DNA of 47,492 nucleotides from Chloroflexota bacterium (GCA_902810755.1 CADDYT010000038.1:1-47492), one strand, 5' to 3'. Shown: positions 32,562-41,535, counted from the first letter of the stretch. Translations and numbers: made by a program. Notes: a model not told the origin generated them from the letters alone.

Positions 32562-35024
32562 TTATGCGCTCAACTTCACAATAGTCACGCCGTCACCGCC
32601 CTCACGTGGGGGGGCGGAGGCGAAGGATTTGACCAGCGGGTGGTGGCTGAGCTGCTCGCGCACGGCGGCTCGTAACGCGCCTGTCCCCTTGCCGTGAACG
32701 ATGCGCACCGAGGACAGGCCGGAGAGCGCAGCGTCGTTCAGGTAGGTTTCCAGTTCTTCGAGCGCGGCATCCACGCGCCAACCGCGCATGTCAAGCTCCA
32801 GCGCCACGTCCGGGCGGTCTTCCATACTGGGGCGCACAATGGCGGGGGCCGAAGACTCGTATGTCCGATCTTCCACGCCCTTCGCGGCCTGTCGCTTGCT
32901 CAGCCGTTCCAGGTTATCCACGCTGACACGGATGCGCAACGCGCCCATCTGCACGTCGGCCTCGCTGCGGTCGGCGGAGAGGCCGAGCAGTTCGGCGTTC
33001 TGGCCGAAGCTGAGAACGCGCACGGTATCGCCGATCTGCAGCGGGCCTTCCAGCTTCTCCTGCTCCGGTACGGCTGTCTTCGCCCGACGCGGCTCCGCGA
33101 TAGGCGCAACTTTCTCTTCGAGGCCGCGCACCTTCTGCCTCGCCTCGCTCAGCCGCTCGCGATTCATGCTGCCCCGATTGACCTCTACCTTGATCTTTGC
33201 CAGCGCCGCCTGTACCTCATCCAGTTCGCGCCGCGCCTGCGCGCGCGCCTCGTTGAGGATGCGCACGCGCTCCTCTTCCAGCTTCTGCCGCTCTATTTCC
33301 AGTTGCCTGCGCTGGTATTCGGCCTCGGCGCGCTCCATACTCAGATGGAAACGCTCGTCCTCCGCCGCCTTGCGCTCAGATTGCAGCCCTTCCAGCAGGT
33401 TTTCCATGCGCACGCCCGCGCTGCCCAGGAACTCTCGCGACCGCTCGATGATCTGGCTATCGAGGCCGAGCCGGTCGGCGATAGCCAGCGCGTTGCTGCG
33501 CCCCGGCAGGCCAATGCTCAGGCGATAGGTGGGCGAGAGCGTCTCAATGTCGAACTCGACCGAGGCGTTGACCACCCCCGGTTGCTCATGGGCGAAGGCT
33601 TTGAGTTCCGAATAGTGCGTGGTGGCAACCGTCGTGATGTGGCGTTCCTGCAGGTAGGTGAGGATAGCCCGCGCCAGCGCCGAGCCTTCGCTGGGGTCGG
33701 TACCCGCACCCAGTTCGTCCAGCAGCACCAGAAACTTTGCCTCGCGCCGCTCCTGCCTGCCAAGCAATTCCTCTGACTTCGCGCCGCGAATATCGGGCCG
33801 ACCGCGCTGCTTCTCCTGCTCAATTGTGCGCAGAATCTCAATGATGCGGCTCAAGTGGGACGAGAAGGTGCTGAGGCTTTGCTCGATGCTCTGCTCGTCG
33901 CCGATATCGGCAAAGATATTCTCGAAAACGCAGACTTCCGAATGGTCTTCCACCGGAATATGCAGCCCTGCCTGCGCCATCAGCGTCAGCAGGCCCACCG
34001 TCTTCAAGGCGACCGTCTTGCCGCCTGTGTTGGGGCCGGTGATGACAACCATGAAGAAGTCGCGGCCCAGATGGAAGTTGATGGGAACTACATTGCCGGT
34101 CAGCAGCGGGTGGCGCGCATTGCGCAGATCGATGCGGCCCTGATCGTTCAAGGCAGGCTCGGTCGAGCGCGTCATACGCCCGTAGCGCGCCTTCGCCAGG
34201 TGCAGATCGAATTCGGCCAGCTTCTCGACCGCCGTTGTCAGCGGCTCGGCTTCGTGGCCGATTTCCAGCGAGAGGACACGCAGAATACGCTCGACCTCCT
34301 GCTTCTCCTCGATCTGCAACTGGCGCAGTTTATTATTCAACTCCACAACTACCATCGGCTCGATAAAGACGGTCGCGCCGCTGGAAGACTGGTCGTGGAC
34401 AATGCCGCGCACCTGCCCGCGACTCTCCACGCGCACCGGAATGACATAGCGATCATTGCGGATAGTGATGATCGGCTCTTGCAGCGCATGACCGAACTCA
34501 TTGACGAGAGTGCGTAGACGTTCCTGCAAACGCTGGTTGGCGCCGCGAATATCGTAGCGCAGCTTTTGCAGCGCCGGGCTGGCGGTATCCAGCACCTCAC
34601 CCTCTTCGCTGATAGTCTCTTCGATGCGGCGTGCAATCTGTGGGCGGCGCGGGATCTGCGAGCCGAGGGCATGCAGCAAGGGAAACGATTCTGTGTCCAG
34701 TTTCTCCAGCAGGTTCGCTACATAGATCGAGCTGCGCGTCGTCTCCAACACCTCAAGCAGTTCTGAAGGGTTCAAGATGCCTTCGCGAGCAGCACGAGCC
34801 AGCAAGGGGCGAACATCGTGAGCGCCACGCACGCCCGCGTCGGCGTGCAGGTCGATCAGGCGCGCAGCCTCGGTTGTGTAGGCAAGGCGACGCCGCGCCT
34901 CCGCCAGGTCTGGCGTTGGCTCCAGCGCCATCACCAGTTCTTTGCTGGCCGAAAAAGCAGCCTCCTTCGCCACCTTCGCCAGGATTTTGGGATACTCCAG
35001 CGTGAGTAAACTTTTCTCGTGCAT
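32562..35024 (-). CDS. mutS2: Endonuclease MutS2
   Basis: The 820-residue MutS2 has core and clamp regions, an ATPase with Walker A GPNTGGKTVALKT and LLDELGAGTDPSEG, a long coiled coil (about residues 510-620) and a C-terminal Smr nuclease domain (ELDMRGWRVDAALEELE, VRIVHGKGTGAL). MutS2 limits recombination and, in some bacteria, rescues collided ribosomes. The N-terminal mismatch-recognition domain of MutS is absent, as expected. ATG at 35024 (MHEKSLLTLEYPKIL) matches the family start; GTG at 35039 lies at or beside the predicted transcription start. Confidence 0.96.
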   Translation of the reverse strand: MHEKSLLTLEYPKILAKVAKEAAFSASKELVMALEPTPDLAEARRRLAYTTEAARLIDLHADAGVRGAHDVRPLLARAAREGILNPSELLEVLETTRSSIYVANLLEKLDTESFPLLHALGSQIPRRPQIARRIEETISEEGEVLDTASPALQKLRYDIRGANQRLQERLRTLVNEFGHALQEPIITIRNDRYVIPVRVESRGQVRGIVHDQSSSGATVFIEPMVVVELNNKLRQLQIEEKQEVERILRVLSLEIGHEAEPLTTAVEKLAEFDLHLAKARYGRMTRSTEPALNDQGRIDLRNARHPLLTGNVVPINFHLGRDFFMVVITGPNTGGKTVALKTVGLLTLMAQAGLHIPVEDHSEVCVFENIFADIGDEQSIEQSLSTFSSHLSRIIEILRTIEQEKQRGRPDIRGAKSEELLGRQERREAKFLVLLDELGAGTDPSEGSALARAILTYLQERHITTVATTHYSELKAFAHEQPGVVNASVEFDIETLSPTYRLSIGLPGRSNALAIADRLGLDSQIIERSREFLGSAGVRMENLLEGLQSERKAAEDERFHLSMERAEAEYQRRQLEIERQKLEEERVRILNEARAQARRELDEVQAALAKIKVEVNRGSMNRERLSEARQKVRGLEEKVAPIAEPRRAKTAVPEQEKLEGPLQIGDTVRVLSFGQNAELLGLSADRSEADVQMGALRIRVSVDNLERLSKRQAAKGVEDRTYESSAPAIVRPSMEDRPDVALELDMRGWRVDAALEELETYLNDAALSGLSSVRIVHGKGTGALRAAVREQLSHHPLVKSFASAPPREGGDGVTIVKLSA

Positions 35025-35042
35025 AGCTTTGAATAACACCTC

Positions 35043-35071
35043 TTTATATTTTTACGCAAGCAAACAGTCAA
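35043..35071 (-). promoter_or_regulatory. Promoter of mutS2
   Basis: On the minus strand, TTGACT (35066-35071) and TATAAA (35043-35048) are 17 bases apart. Transcription would start near 35036, leaving a leader of only about 12 bases before the ATG at 35024. Confidence 0.7.
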
Positions 35072-35175
35072 ATAATTTCAGGCAGCAAAAAACATCCACC
35101 ATCCTGCATGATGTGGATTCGTCAGTGAAGCGCACCCATACGATACCACATTTATCGCAAGATGAAAAGTAGCTT

Positions 35176-35204
35176 TTGAACTTCTCCGCTCTTTCCCGTA
35201 TACT
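35176..35204 (+). promoter_or_regulatory. Promoter of the 35.2-kb hypothetical gene
   Basis: TTGAAC (35176-35181), 17 bases, TATACT (35199-35204). Predicted start of transcription about 35211, 40 bases before the ATG at 35251. Confidence 0.7.
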
Positions 35205-35250
35205 TAGGGAGTACAACATCAAAACAGCAGAGAAGGGGAGAAATACGAAC

Positions 35251-35703
35251 ATGATCCTGCACATGGGAGAGCGGGTCTACTGGGGCGCGCCCGAAGTTAT
35301 CTATCTCGAAGGCCCGATTGTCAAACTCGACGATGAGTCGCAGAGCGTCACCGTGCATATTGAGCGAGCCACGCCGCATTCGGCGCACCTCATCGGCTCG
35401 GATATTGTCTTTGCCGCCGACGGCCTCACCCCGCTGAAGGGGAGCAGCCCGCCGGGAACTACCGACGAGCGCAGGACGCAGGCATTGCCGCCGCGCGTCA
35501 TGAGCGACGACGAAAAGGTACGCCGCGCCGCCGCCGTTGCCGTCCACCAGCAGTTTGGCTACAATCTGCCGCCCCCACAGGAAACGGCGTTGATCGATCA
35601 GGTGGCGGGCGAACTCAATAACGACCCCGCCACGCGAGCGCGCATCATCGCCTCAATGGATGCCATCCTGCAGCGCGAACATTCACGCGATTCAACGCTG
35701 TGA
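35251..35703 (+). CDS. Hypothetical small cytoplasmic protein
   Basis: Family not recognised. The 150-residue product has a beta-rich N-terminal half (MGERVYWGAPEVIYLEGPIVKLDDESQ and onward, in two blocks) that looks like a small barrel, a Pro-rich linker, and a helical C-terminal half. No membrane segment is seen. The ATG at 35251 is supported by AAGGGGAG about 11 bases upstream and by a good promoter; a TTG farther upstream is itself the -35 box. The stop overlaps a possible GTG start of the next small frame. Confidence 0.75.
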   Translation: MILHMGERVYWGAPEVIYLEGPIVKLDDESQSVTVHIERATPHSAHLIGSDIVFAADGLTPLKGSSPPGTTDERRTQALPPRVMSDDEKVRRAAAVAVHQQFGYNLPPPQETALIDQVAGELNNDPATRARIIASMDAILQREHSRDSTL

Positions 35704-35930
35704 AAAATTCGGCACAAAATATGACGTACACCACTGTACAAAATCAGCCGTATAAGGTAGACTCTTTTCAAGTTTCAATTCCGCAAGCGGGTTCAGGAAA
35801 AGCTCTGGCTCCTGCCGCTCCCCTGTCGGGGAAGTACACCGGCCAGAGCCAGAAAGATCAAGTGTACTGGCATGAGCAAATAATCAGCGGCGAAAGGGAG
35901 GAGCTACCTTATGAACTGTGTACGCTGTAA
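35700..35930 (+). CDS. Possible small hypothetical protein
   Basis: A 76-codon frame opens with GTG overlapping the previous stop (GTGA) and closes 20 bases inside the next gene. An internal ATG at 35721 is another start. There is no clear ribosome binding site. The product is Gln/Ser/Pro-rich at first and ends in a more ordered YWHEQIISGEREELPYEL segment. Both overlaps favour a real gene; the lack of a recognisable family keeps this tentative. Confidence 0.4.
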   Translation: MKNSAQNMTYTTVQNQPYKVDSFQVSIPQAGSGKALAPAAPLSGKYTGQSQKDQVYWHEQIISGEREELPYELCTL

Positions 35931-36960
35931 TACGCCACTGGAAGCGAATGTACGCTTCTGCCGCCATTGCGGCCTGCCCGTCTCTAATCCGTCATCACAG
36001 CCAGACGCGAATGGTGGCAAAGCTGCTCCTTCGCCGCTCCACCAGCCGGTATCCGGCAATACAGATGCGCCCACCATCCCGCCAACAGCATGGCAGGCAC
36101 CGCCGAACGCGCCCCGGCAGCAGCAACCGCTTTATCTGGCAGGCCAGTCCGACCGCCCGGCCACGCCAACCCCACCGGCACGGCAGGCGCAACAAGGGCA
36201 GCAGTGGCAGCAGCAGGCGTGGGGAACCACACCGGCCCAGCCCTCTCCATTCACCCAACCGGCCAGGCGAGATGACTTAGGGACGCTGCGTTCTGGCCCG
36301 GCCAGCCAGGCTCAGCAATCCCCACAACCCGGACCGCGCAAGCGGCGCGGACGTAGATTACTGATAACCCTGCTTGTTATTGTTGTAGTGCTGCTGGCGC
36401 TGCTGATCGGAGGGCGCATCGCCTTAAACGCCTTTGCCATCAACCAGATCAACCAGGCGCTTTCAGATGCCATCAACAACGTTCCGTCGCAGGTAGCCCT
36501 GCTGCCAGAGCGAGACCAGACCATCACCGATGGCATGGTCAACGCGCTGATTACACAGCAAAGCTCCTCGTCCTCCCCGGTCCAGAACCTGACCATCCAC
36601 TTCACGCCCAACGACGTGGAGATCGATTTCAACGTCTTTTCCTTCTCCTCGACCATCACCACCGTGCCAAAAATCGTGAATGGTCAGCTGGTCGCGACCA
36701 ATGTGACGGTGCAGGGCATCGCCGGGCTGATCCTCTCGCCCGACGACATCACGAATGTGATGAACACGCAAATAAAGAATCTGGAGACGCACATCCAGCA
36801 CACCATCACGGCGGTCACGCTTGAGAATCATGCCATCCTGCTGCACATCAAGCCCGGCAGTTCATCGCCCACGCCGCCAACGAAGCTCCCAACAAGTATC
36901 CCGACCTCTATTCCCACAAATATTCCTACCTCCATTCCTACCAATATCCCGCTCCCCTGA
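35911..36960 (+). CDS. Zinc-ribbon, membrane-anchored protein with exported domain
   Basis: The 349-residue protein starts with a zinc ribbon (CVRC at 3-6 and CRHC at 17-20). A Pro/Gln/Ala-rich linker follows (to about 140), then one membrane helix (about residues 149-170). The outside part is a beta-rich domain (about 175-315) that reminds me of lipid-binding LmeA/DUF2993-type folds, a weak resemblance. The C terminus has tandem PTSIPTNI-type tetrads (about 328-348), probably a cell-wall-spanning stalk or tail. AGGGAGG precedes the ATG. A protein with the same plan is encoded at 43186-44547. Confidence 0.7.
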   Translation: MNCVRCNTPLEANVRFCRHCGLPVSNPSSQPDANGGKAAPSPLHQPVSGNTDAPTIPPTAWQAPPNAPRQQQPLYLAGQSDRPATPTPPARQAQQGQQWQQQAWGTTPAQPSPFTQPARRDDLGTLRSGPASQAQQSPQPGPRKRRGRRLLITLLVIVVVLLALLIGGRIALNAFAINQINQALSDAINNVPSQVALLPERDQTITDGMVNALITQQSSSSSPVQNLTIHFTPNDVEIDFNVFSFSSTITTVPKIVNGQLVATNVTVQGIAGLILSPDDITNVMNTQIKNLETHIQHTITAVTLENHAILLHIKPGSSSPTPPTKLPTSIPTSIPTNIPTSIPTNIPLP

Positions 36961-37030
36961 TTGAAGCGGGCAGGAGCAGGATAGAACAACACCGGGAACG
37001 TTGGGGACACGTGAGATAGAGGATGCACAT

Positions 37031-37054
37031 GGCAGGAGCAAATATGCTCCTGCC
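37031..37054. terminator. Bidirectional terminator hairpin before lepB
   Basis: GGCAGGAGCA (37031-37040) and TGCTCCTGCC (37045-37054) form a perfect 10-bp stem with a 4-base loop between convergent genes. No T run. Confidence 0.6.
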
Positions 37055-37113
37055 CTCTGTCTCTCATAAGAATGAAACAAGGGCCGCAGAGAAAATCATC
37101 CCTTTTGATGGCA

Positions 37114-37794
37114 TTAACAGGGAGAGAAGTTGACAGGTGGGCCATTTCCCTGTACAGCAGTGGCACTTGCCTGATGGACAGCGGCAAAGACGGAGGAGTA
37201 ATTGGGCAGAAGACCGTCATTGCCCTGGCCTAAGGGCCAGTAGACGAGGGCGGCACGGCCAATGATGTTCTGGCGCGGCACAAAGCCGAAGGCGCGCGAA
37301 TCGCAACTGCCCGCGCGGTTATCACCCATAACCCAGTATTCGTTGGGAGGCACGACAAGGTTGGAGATCGACTTAAACGCATAGGGGTTGCCCTGCCGCG
37401 CCGGATCAACGTATGTCTCATCCAGTTTGACGCCATCCACGAAGACTGCCGTCCCCTGAATGGTAATCACGTCGCCCGGCAGGCCGATGATGCGCTTGAT
37501 ATAGTCCTGGGAGGGCGTGCGCGGAGCCACAAAGACGACGACATCACCCCGCTGGGGGGCATGGAAAAGGTAGGACCACTTATCAACGAGGATCAGTTCG
37601 CCGTTATGCAGGCTCGGCTCCATACTCATGCCATCGATATTAAAATTCTGCACCGCCAGGCGGATGACCATGAACATGAGCAGGGTCAGGACGATGGTTT
37701 CTATGACTTCACGAACAAGCCGGTAGCGTTTCTCAAAATTCAGTTCAACGTTCACGCGTGTTCCCCTGTGTCTTTTTTTGTCTCTCTGCGCCAT
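37114..37794 (-). CDS. lepB: Signal peptidase I
   Basis: This membrane-bound serine protease removes signal peptides from exported proteins. The 226-residue protein has one N-terminal membrane helix (about residues 30-50), the catalytic Ser57 in GMSMEPSL, the general base Lys100 in DYIKRIIGLPGD, and the GDNRAGSCDSRAFGFV box. A tail of about 30 residues follows the last conserved strand. The N terminus is basic (KKRHRGTR). It is a stand-alone gene; signal peptidase genes are often multiple in this kind of genome. Confidence 0.95.
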   Translation of the reverse strand: MAQRDKKRHRGTRVNVELNFEKRYRLVREVIETIVLTLLMFMVIRLAVQNFNIDGMSMEPSLHNGELILVDKWSYLFHAPQRGDVVVFVAPRTPSQDYIKRIIGLPGDVITIQGTAVFVDGVKLDETYVDPARQGNPYAFKSISNLVVPPNEYWVMGDNRAGSCDSRAFGFVPRQNIIGRAALVYWPLGQGNDGLLPNYSSVFAAVHQASATAVQGNGPPVNFSPC

Positions 37795-37927
37795 GCTGGC
37801 TTACCTGCAATGTAGCAGATATCACAGAAAGACGCAAGTTTCTCTCCCACCGCGCATTCGTACCCACTGGCACCCCTTACGAACAGTATAGCTCAATTAT
37901 ACGACAGAAAAGAATAGGAAAGAAAGA

Positions 37928-38626
37928 CTACTTCGGGGTTACGACGGCGGCGAAGCCCTCCCACCAGGCGAGGAACTGTCCCCGGCTCAGCACGTGGCGA
38001 TTCCAGATCGAGGAATCGGCCAGATACACATTATTGCTATCGCCCCCGGTGACGACCACAATGTGGCCCTGTGGATACCTGTCAGGCGGCCAGCTCACAA
38101 TGACGGGATGACCCTGGTTGGCAGCGGCGATCACCGCATCCAGCGACCACGAGTTGCCCCACGTCGTCTTGAAGCCAAACTGCGCGGCGGTGTTGGCGAT
38201 GCCCTGCGGCCTCAGCAAACCCTGCGCAGGCGTAATTTCGCCGATGCGGTATTCCACCTGCAACACGTCCGTGATGCGCAGGGAGCGACCATAAGCGTCG
38301 AAAACTTCCGTCATCGAGGCGGCGGAACAGGCCGAATATGCCCAGACATTATATTCGCTGGTGGAGCTATATTGCGCGGGATCAAGCTGAGAAATACGCA
38401 CCAATCGCTGCGAGGCGTTGAGATTCGCCGGCACCGACTGCTGAGCGGTATTCAGTTCAATGCCATTGGCTGCCCTGCTCAACAGGAAAAAGTTCTGGCC
38501 CAGCGCCTGGAATGTCGTATCGACCAGACCTGTCTGCACAAAGAGGGCCACTGCGATCATACAGAGCAAGCCCAGCGAGACCATCATACGCCAGCGTTTA
38601 TACCATGACGGCGACAAATGCCACAT
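37928..38626 (-). CDS. Exported C39-like cysteine peptidase domain protein
   Basis: The 232-residue protein has an N-terminal membrane or signal segment (about residues 14-35) and a papain-like C39_2-type domain. The candidate active site is C100 (AYSACSAAS), H188 (PQGHIVVVTG) and D204 (VYLADSS). WPPDRYPQGHIVVV and the final WEGFAAVV are typical of the family. The substrate is unknown; such proteins are often extracellular. AAGGTGAAGA precedes the ATG at 38626. It lies 133 bases upstream of lepB on the same strand. Confidence 0.8.
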   Translation of the reverse strand: MWHLSPSWYKRWRMMVSLGLLCMIAVALFVQTGLVDTTFQALGQNFFLLSRAANGIELNTAQQSVPANLNASQRLVRISQLDPAQYSSTSEYNVWAYSACSAASMTEVFDAYGRSLRITDVLQVEYRIGEITPAQGLLRPQGIANTAAQFGFKTTWGNSWSLDAVIAAANQGHPVIVSWPPDRYPQGHIVVVTGGDSNNVYLADSSIWNRHVLSRGQFLAWWEGFAAVVTPK

Positions 38627-38735
38627 ACGTTCTTCACCTTACCCGAACACACTATAAAAAAACACAACCGGTTTCTATTGCTTCAGTATACAGGAAAAAA
38701 CTGAGCGGGCAGGGGAAATTTCCATGACACTAGCC

Positions 38736-38781
38736 AGATAGTACGCCCTACCCATGCGTGTAACCCCCTATCGTACTATCT
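38736..38781. repeat. Inverted repeat in the gap before the methylase locus
   Basis: AGATAGTACG (38736-38745) and CGTACTATCT (38772-38781) are perfect 10-bp inverted arms around 26 bases. The 373-base gap 38627-38999 otherwise holds only the promoter at 38903-38932. The arms could be an operator, a terminator or an end of an inserted segment. Confidence 0.45.
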
Positions 38782-38902
38782 TCCTGGAGGGTGTAAAATA
38801 GCTCTTCAAGAAACACGGCTCTGCTATTTTATCCCTCTTCCCCTCTCATATCTCATCAACAGGCCCACAAGTTTCCCTCGCCAGGTCAAGATGGTAGGAA
38901 AT

Positions 38903-38932
38903 TTGTTCAATCCCCTCACATCATGCTATAAT
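38903..38932 (+). promoter_or_regulatory. Candidate promoter for the methylase locus
   Basis: TTGTTC (38903-38908), 18 bases, TATAAT (38927-38932) preceded by TGC (extended -10). Predicted transcription start about 38939. Confidence 0.65.
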
Positions 38933-38999
38933 AGCAACGCAGAGGCCATCCGATTACCCATTTTCCTGAAACGTATCCTGTATAAGGAGCAAAGAACAG

Positions 39000-39092
39000 G
39001 TGGAAGAGAGCAAAACCAGCGTGACCACCGGCATAGACATCGCCCCTGTGCCGACAAGAACGTTTGAGGCGTTCATCCAGGTTGAGAACTGA
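39000..39092 (+). CDS. 30-codon ORF coupled to the adenine methylase gene
   Basis: AAGGAG (38984-38989) lies 10 bases before a GTG at 39000 that opens a 30-codon frame. Its TGA overlaps the methylase ATG (TGATG at 39090-39094), a classic coupling arrangement. The peptide contains TTGIDIAPVPTRTFEAFI, which resembles the first strand and helix of SRPBCC/AHSA1-type proteins. It may be the truncated head of such a gene left when the methylase gene arrived, or a true leader peptide. Confidence 0.5.
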   Translation: MEESKTSVTTGIDIAPVPTRTFEAFIQVEN

Positions 39093-40276
39093 TGATTAAA
39101 CACCAGCAAACAGCTTTGAGGTCTGTTGCCCGAACAGAAGTACCTGCCCGGAAAACCGAAAGGCTTGGTCCCTTCCTGAAATGGGCAGGAGGCAAAGAGC
39201 AGGAACTGAAGCATATTTTACCGTTAGTGCCACCCTTTGACAGCTTTTACGAACCTTTTGTTGGCGGTGGCGCGGTCTTCTTCTCCCTTCAACCCCCCAG
39301 AAGCTTCATTAATGATAAGTCTCCCGAATTATTCAATCTTTACCATATGATTGCACAGCAAAATGAGCATTTCTTTGCCGCCCTGGACACCTTATTCCGT
39401 AGCTGGCAACACATAAGTATCCTGGTGGACAGAGAGGCTACAAACATTATCGACATGTACAACCAGTATTCTATGGATACCTTTCTGGAAGAAGAAATGG
39501 AAAACAGGCTGCTTGCTTTCATTCAATCTCATGTCGATGACTTTAGCGAGATGGCTCAGGCCGTTTTCAGCACGGGCGTTCAACATTTCCTGGATGAAAT
39601 GAAAAGGAATTTACTGAGCAAAACGAAGCGAATGAAGGCAATAGAGAATAAGAAGAGAAAATTACCCGATTACGATATTGTAGCTAATATAGAATGCGCC
39701 TTAAAAAGCGCCTTTTATATGCATATCAGGCATCTTTATAATAATATCGAGAAATATGAAATACAGCCAGCTCTTGCGGCGGCGCTATTTTTCTTTGTGA
39801 GAGAGAATGCTTACGCTTCCATGTTCAGATACAACAGCCAGGGGGAATTTAATGTTCCCTATGGTGGTATCTCCTACAACCGAAAAGATTTAGCACGAAA
39901 AATCGCGTATATGCAATCTCCTGCATTACATCGCTTACTAAAAAATACAGTGATCGAAAATCTGGACTTTGAAGAATTTCTTCACAGGCACGCCCCTGAA
40001 AGAGACGACTTCATTTTTCTGGACCCGCCGTATGATAGTGAGTTTAGCACCTATGCACAGAACGAATTCAGCATAAAAGATCAGGAGCGCCTGGCTCATT
40101 ATCTTATAAATCGGTGTAGAGCCAGATTCATGCTTGTCATTAAAAACACCCCTACCATCTTCAGGTTATACAATCAGGCTAATCTTACTATCAGGACCGT
40201 CGATAAAAGATATCTGGTAAGCTTCCAGGACAGGAATGATAAGCATGCCGAACACCTGATAATCACAAACTACTGA
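39092..40276 (+). CDS. D12-class (Dam-type) adenine-specific DNA methyltransferase
   Basis: The 394-residue enzyme methylates adenine N6 in DNA. It has the D12-class motifs: WAGGK (31-35), the AdoMet-binding PFVGGGAVF (55-63), and the catalytic DPPY at 311-314 (FLDPPYDSEF). A larger target-recognition insert than in Dam lies between about residues 100 and 250. The gene is visibly AT-richer than all neighbours, with AT-rich codons such as TTA, ATA and AAA, which suggests horizontal transfer. No restriction endonuclease is adjacent. The recognition site is unknown. It is translationally coupled to a 30-codon ORF. Confidence 0.9.
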   Translation: MIKHQQTALRSVARTEVPARKTERLGPFLKWAGGKEQELKHILPLVPPFDSFYEPFVGGGAVFFSLQPPRSFINDKSPELFNLYHMIAQQNEHFFAALDTLFRSWQHISILVDREATNIIDMYNQYSMDTFLEEEMENRLLAFIQSHVDDFSEMAQAVFSTGVQHFLDEMKRNLLSKTKRMKAIENKKRKLPDYDIVANIECALKSAFYMHIRHLYNNIEKYEIQPALAAALFFFVRENAYASMFRYNSQGEFNVPYGGISYNRKDLARKIAYMQSPALHRLLKNTVIENLDFEEFLHRHAPERDDFIFLDPPYDSEFSTYAQNEFSIKDQERLAHYLINRCRARFMLVIKNTPTIFRLYNQANLTIRTVDKRYLVSFQDRNDKHAEHLIITNY

Positions 40277-40320
40277 GATCTGATTGCAGCAGAGAAAAGA
40301 GGATGACCGGTTCGAGTCTG

Positions 40321-41313
40321 TTACAGAGGATGAGCAGCAGGAGTAGACTTCTTTCTTCCCCTTGATAGCTGTATGAGAGGAAGTTCCCTCTGCTCGTTTT
40401 CCACTTCAGCCCGGTCAACGTCTTTCGGGGGAAACAAAAACTCGCCTTGCGGGTCATGCTCTTTAAATCGCTGCAATGCCAGGTCTCTGCGCTGCACCGC
40501 GTAGCAATAGACGCAGCCATGGGGGCAGGTATCATATTCGCCGATATCGCGCGAGGCGAAGCAGCCGCACTCTTTGCGGTTTCCCTTCTTTTCTGCCTGG
40601 ATCGTGCCGCCGCAAACCCTGCTCAGCCGATCAGCATCGACGCAGCGCGCCTCTTCCACGATCCCCGGCGTCAGAAATGCGGCCTGCGAACACACTTTCA
40701 GCGTGATATTATATTTTATGGCTATATGAAATAGCTCCAGGGCAAAAGATTTCCCTTGCTCCTGCATCATCGTTTCGTGGTCGTGCCAGTCGAAGTTATA
40801 TACTTTCGCTGCCGCGTCCATGTTGCGCTTCGTTTTGCGGTAAATCTGGGCGAAGGAGATGACGACTTCGCTGGTGGTCCCGGCCAGGGCCTGTGCCAGC
40901 TTCGCGAAGTTGGCGAGATGCCAGTCTGGCGGGGTCAGCGACGAGAACACGATGGGGTCGTAACGCCAGATGGCCACATCCGGCCCATACTGGCTTGCGA
41001 GGGTGTGCATATGCTCGACGGTCTGGTTGTAGCTCGTGACGTGAGATTCTAACTCACGGGGATAGCCATTGATGCTGTGCTGGACGATGAACGGATAGCC
41101 TCTCTCTCTGATCTCCGGCAGGTATTTCAGAAATGGGCCGATATTCTTTGTCCAGAAGACGAAACCTTCTACATCTTCCCGTCTCAGGCTGATTTTATAT
41201 CTCTGCCCGCCATAGGGATTCACCATGCGGCAATAGCCCGCGCGCAGGCGGTTCATGAACCATTCCCCGTAAAAGGTGGGGATATCTGTTTTGTAGCTCG
41301 CTGAGATGATCAT
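40321..41313 (-). CDS. DUF1848 family protein
   Basis: The 330-residue protein matches the DUF1848 family. Its N-terminal half (SASYKTDIPTFYGEWFMNRLRAG, FVFWTKNIGPF, RYDPIVFSS) looks like a TIM-type barrel. The C-terminal part has a cysteine cluster (CGCF, then CPHGCVYCYAV) that suggests an iron-sulfur site as in radical-SAM or photolyase-like proteins, but in reverse order to the usual radical-SAM CxxxCxxC. The function is not established. It converges on the methylase gene with a 44-base gap; base composition is ordinary. Confidence 0.75.
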   Translation of the reverse strand: MIISASYKTDIPTFYGEWFMNRLRAGYCRMVNPYGGQRYKISLRREDVEGFVFWTKNIGPFLKYLPEIRERGYPFIVQHSINGYPRELESHVTSYNQTVEHMHTLASQYGPDVAIWRYDPIVFSSLTPPDWHLANFAKLAQALAGTTSEVVISFAQIYRKTKRNMDAAAKVYNFDWHDHETMMQEQGKSFALELFHIAIKYNITLKVCSQAAFLTPGIVEEARCVDADRLSRVCGGTIQAEKKGNRKECGCFASRDIGEYDTCPHGCVYCYAVQRRDLALQRFKEHDPQGEFLFPPKDVDRAEVENEQRELPLIQLSRGRKKSTPAAHPL

Positions 41314-41482
41314 ATCGTTTTCTTCTTATTGCCTGCGGCAAATCCGGTAATCCGGCGCGAGGTAGCCAGGACTCCCTGTGAATTGCTCACCGATGCTGTG
41401 AGCCAGTCAGGATACCGGTCACATGTTCATTTTATTGGACATGGATAGAAAAAGGCAAGAAGGCAGCATAGCTCCCGGAAAG

Positions 41483-41491
41483 TGGTATGAT
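41483..41491 (+). promoter_or_regulatory. Possible extended -10 promoter for the thioredoxin-NHL gene
   Basis: TGG followed by TATGAT (41486-41491) about 45 bases before the ATG at 41536. No -35 box is seen at the expected distance. Confidence 0.3.
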
Positions 41492-41535
41492 GACATGAAA
41501 GGATAGCAGAAACGTGAAAGAAAGGGATGCGATCT

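Noticed and set aside
32788..33776. Long plus-strand frames opposite mutS2
   Set aside because: Antisense shadows of a clear mutS2 gene in GC-rich DNA.
40303..40330. GGTTCGAGTC resembling a tRNA T-loop
   Set aside because: No paired T stem, acceptor stem or anticodon arm can be formed around it.
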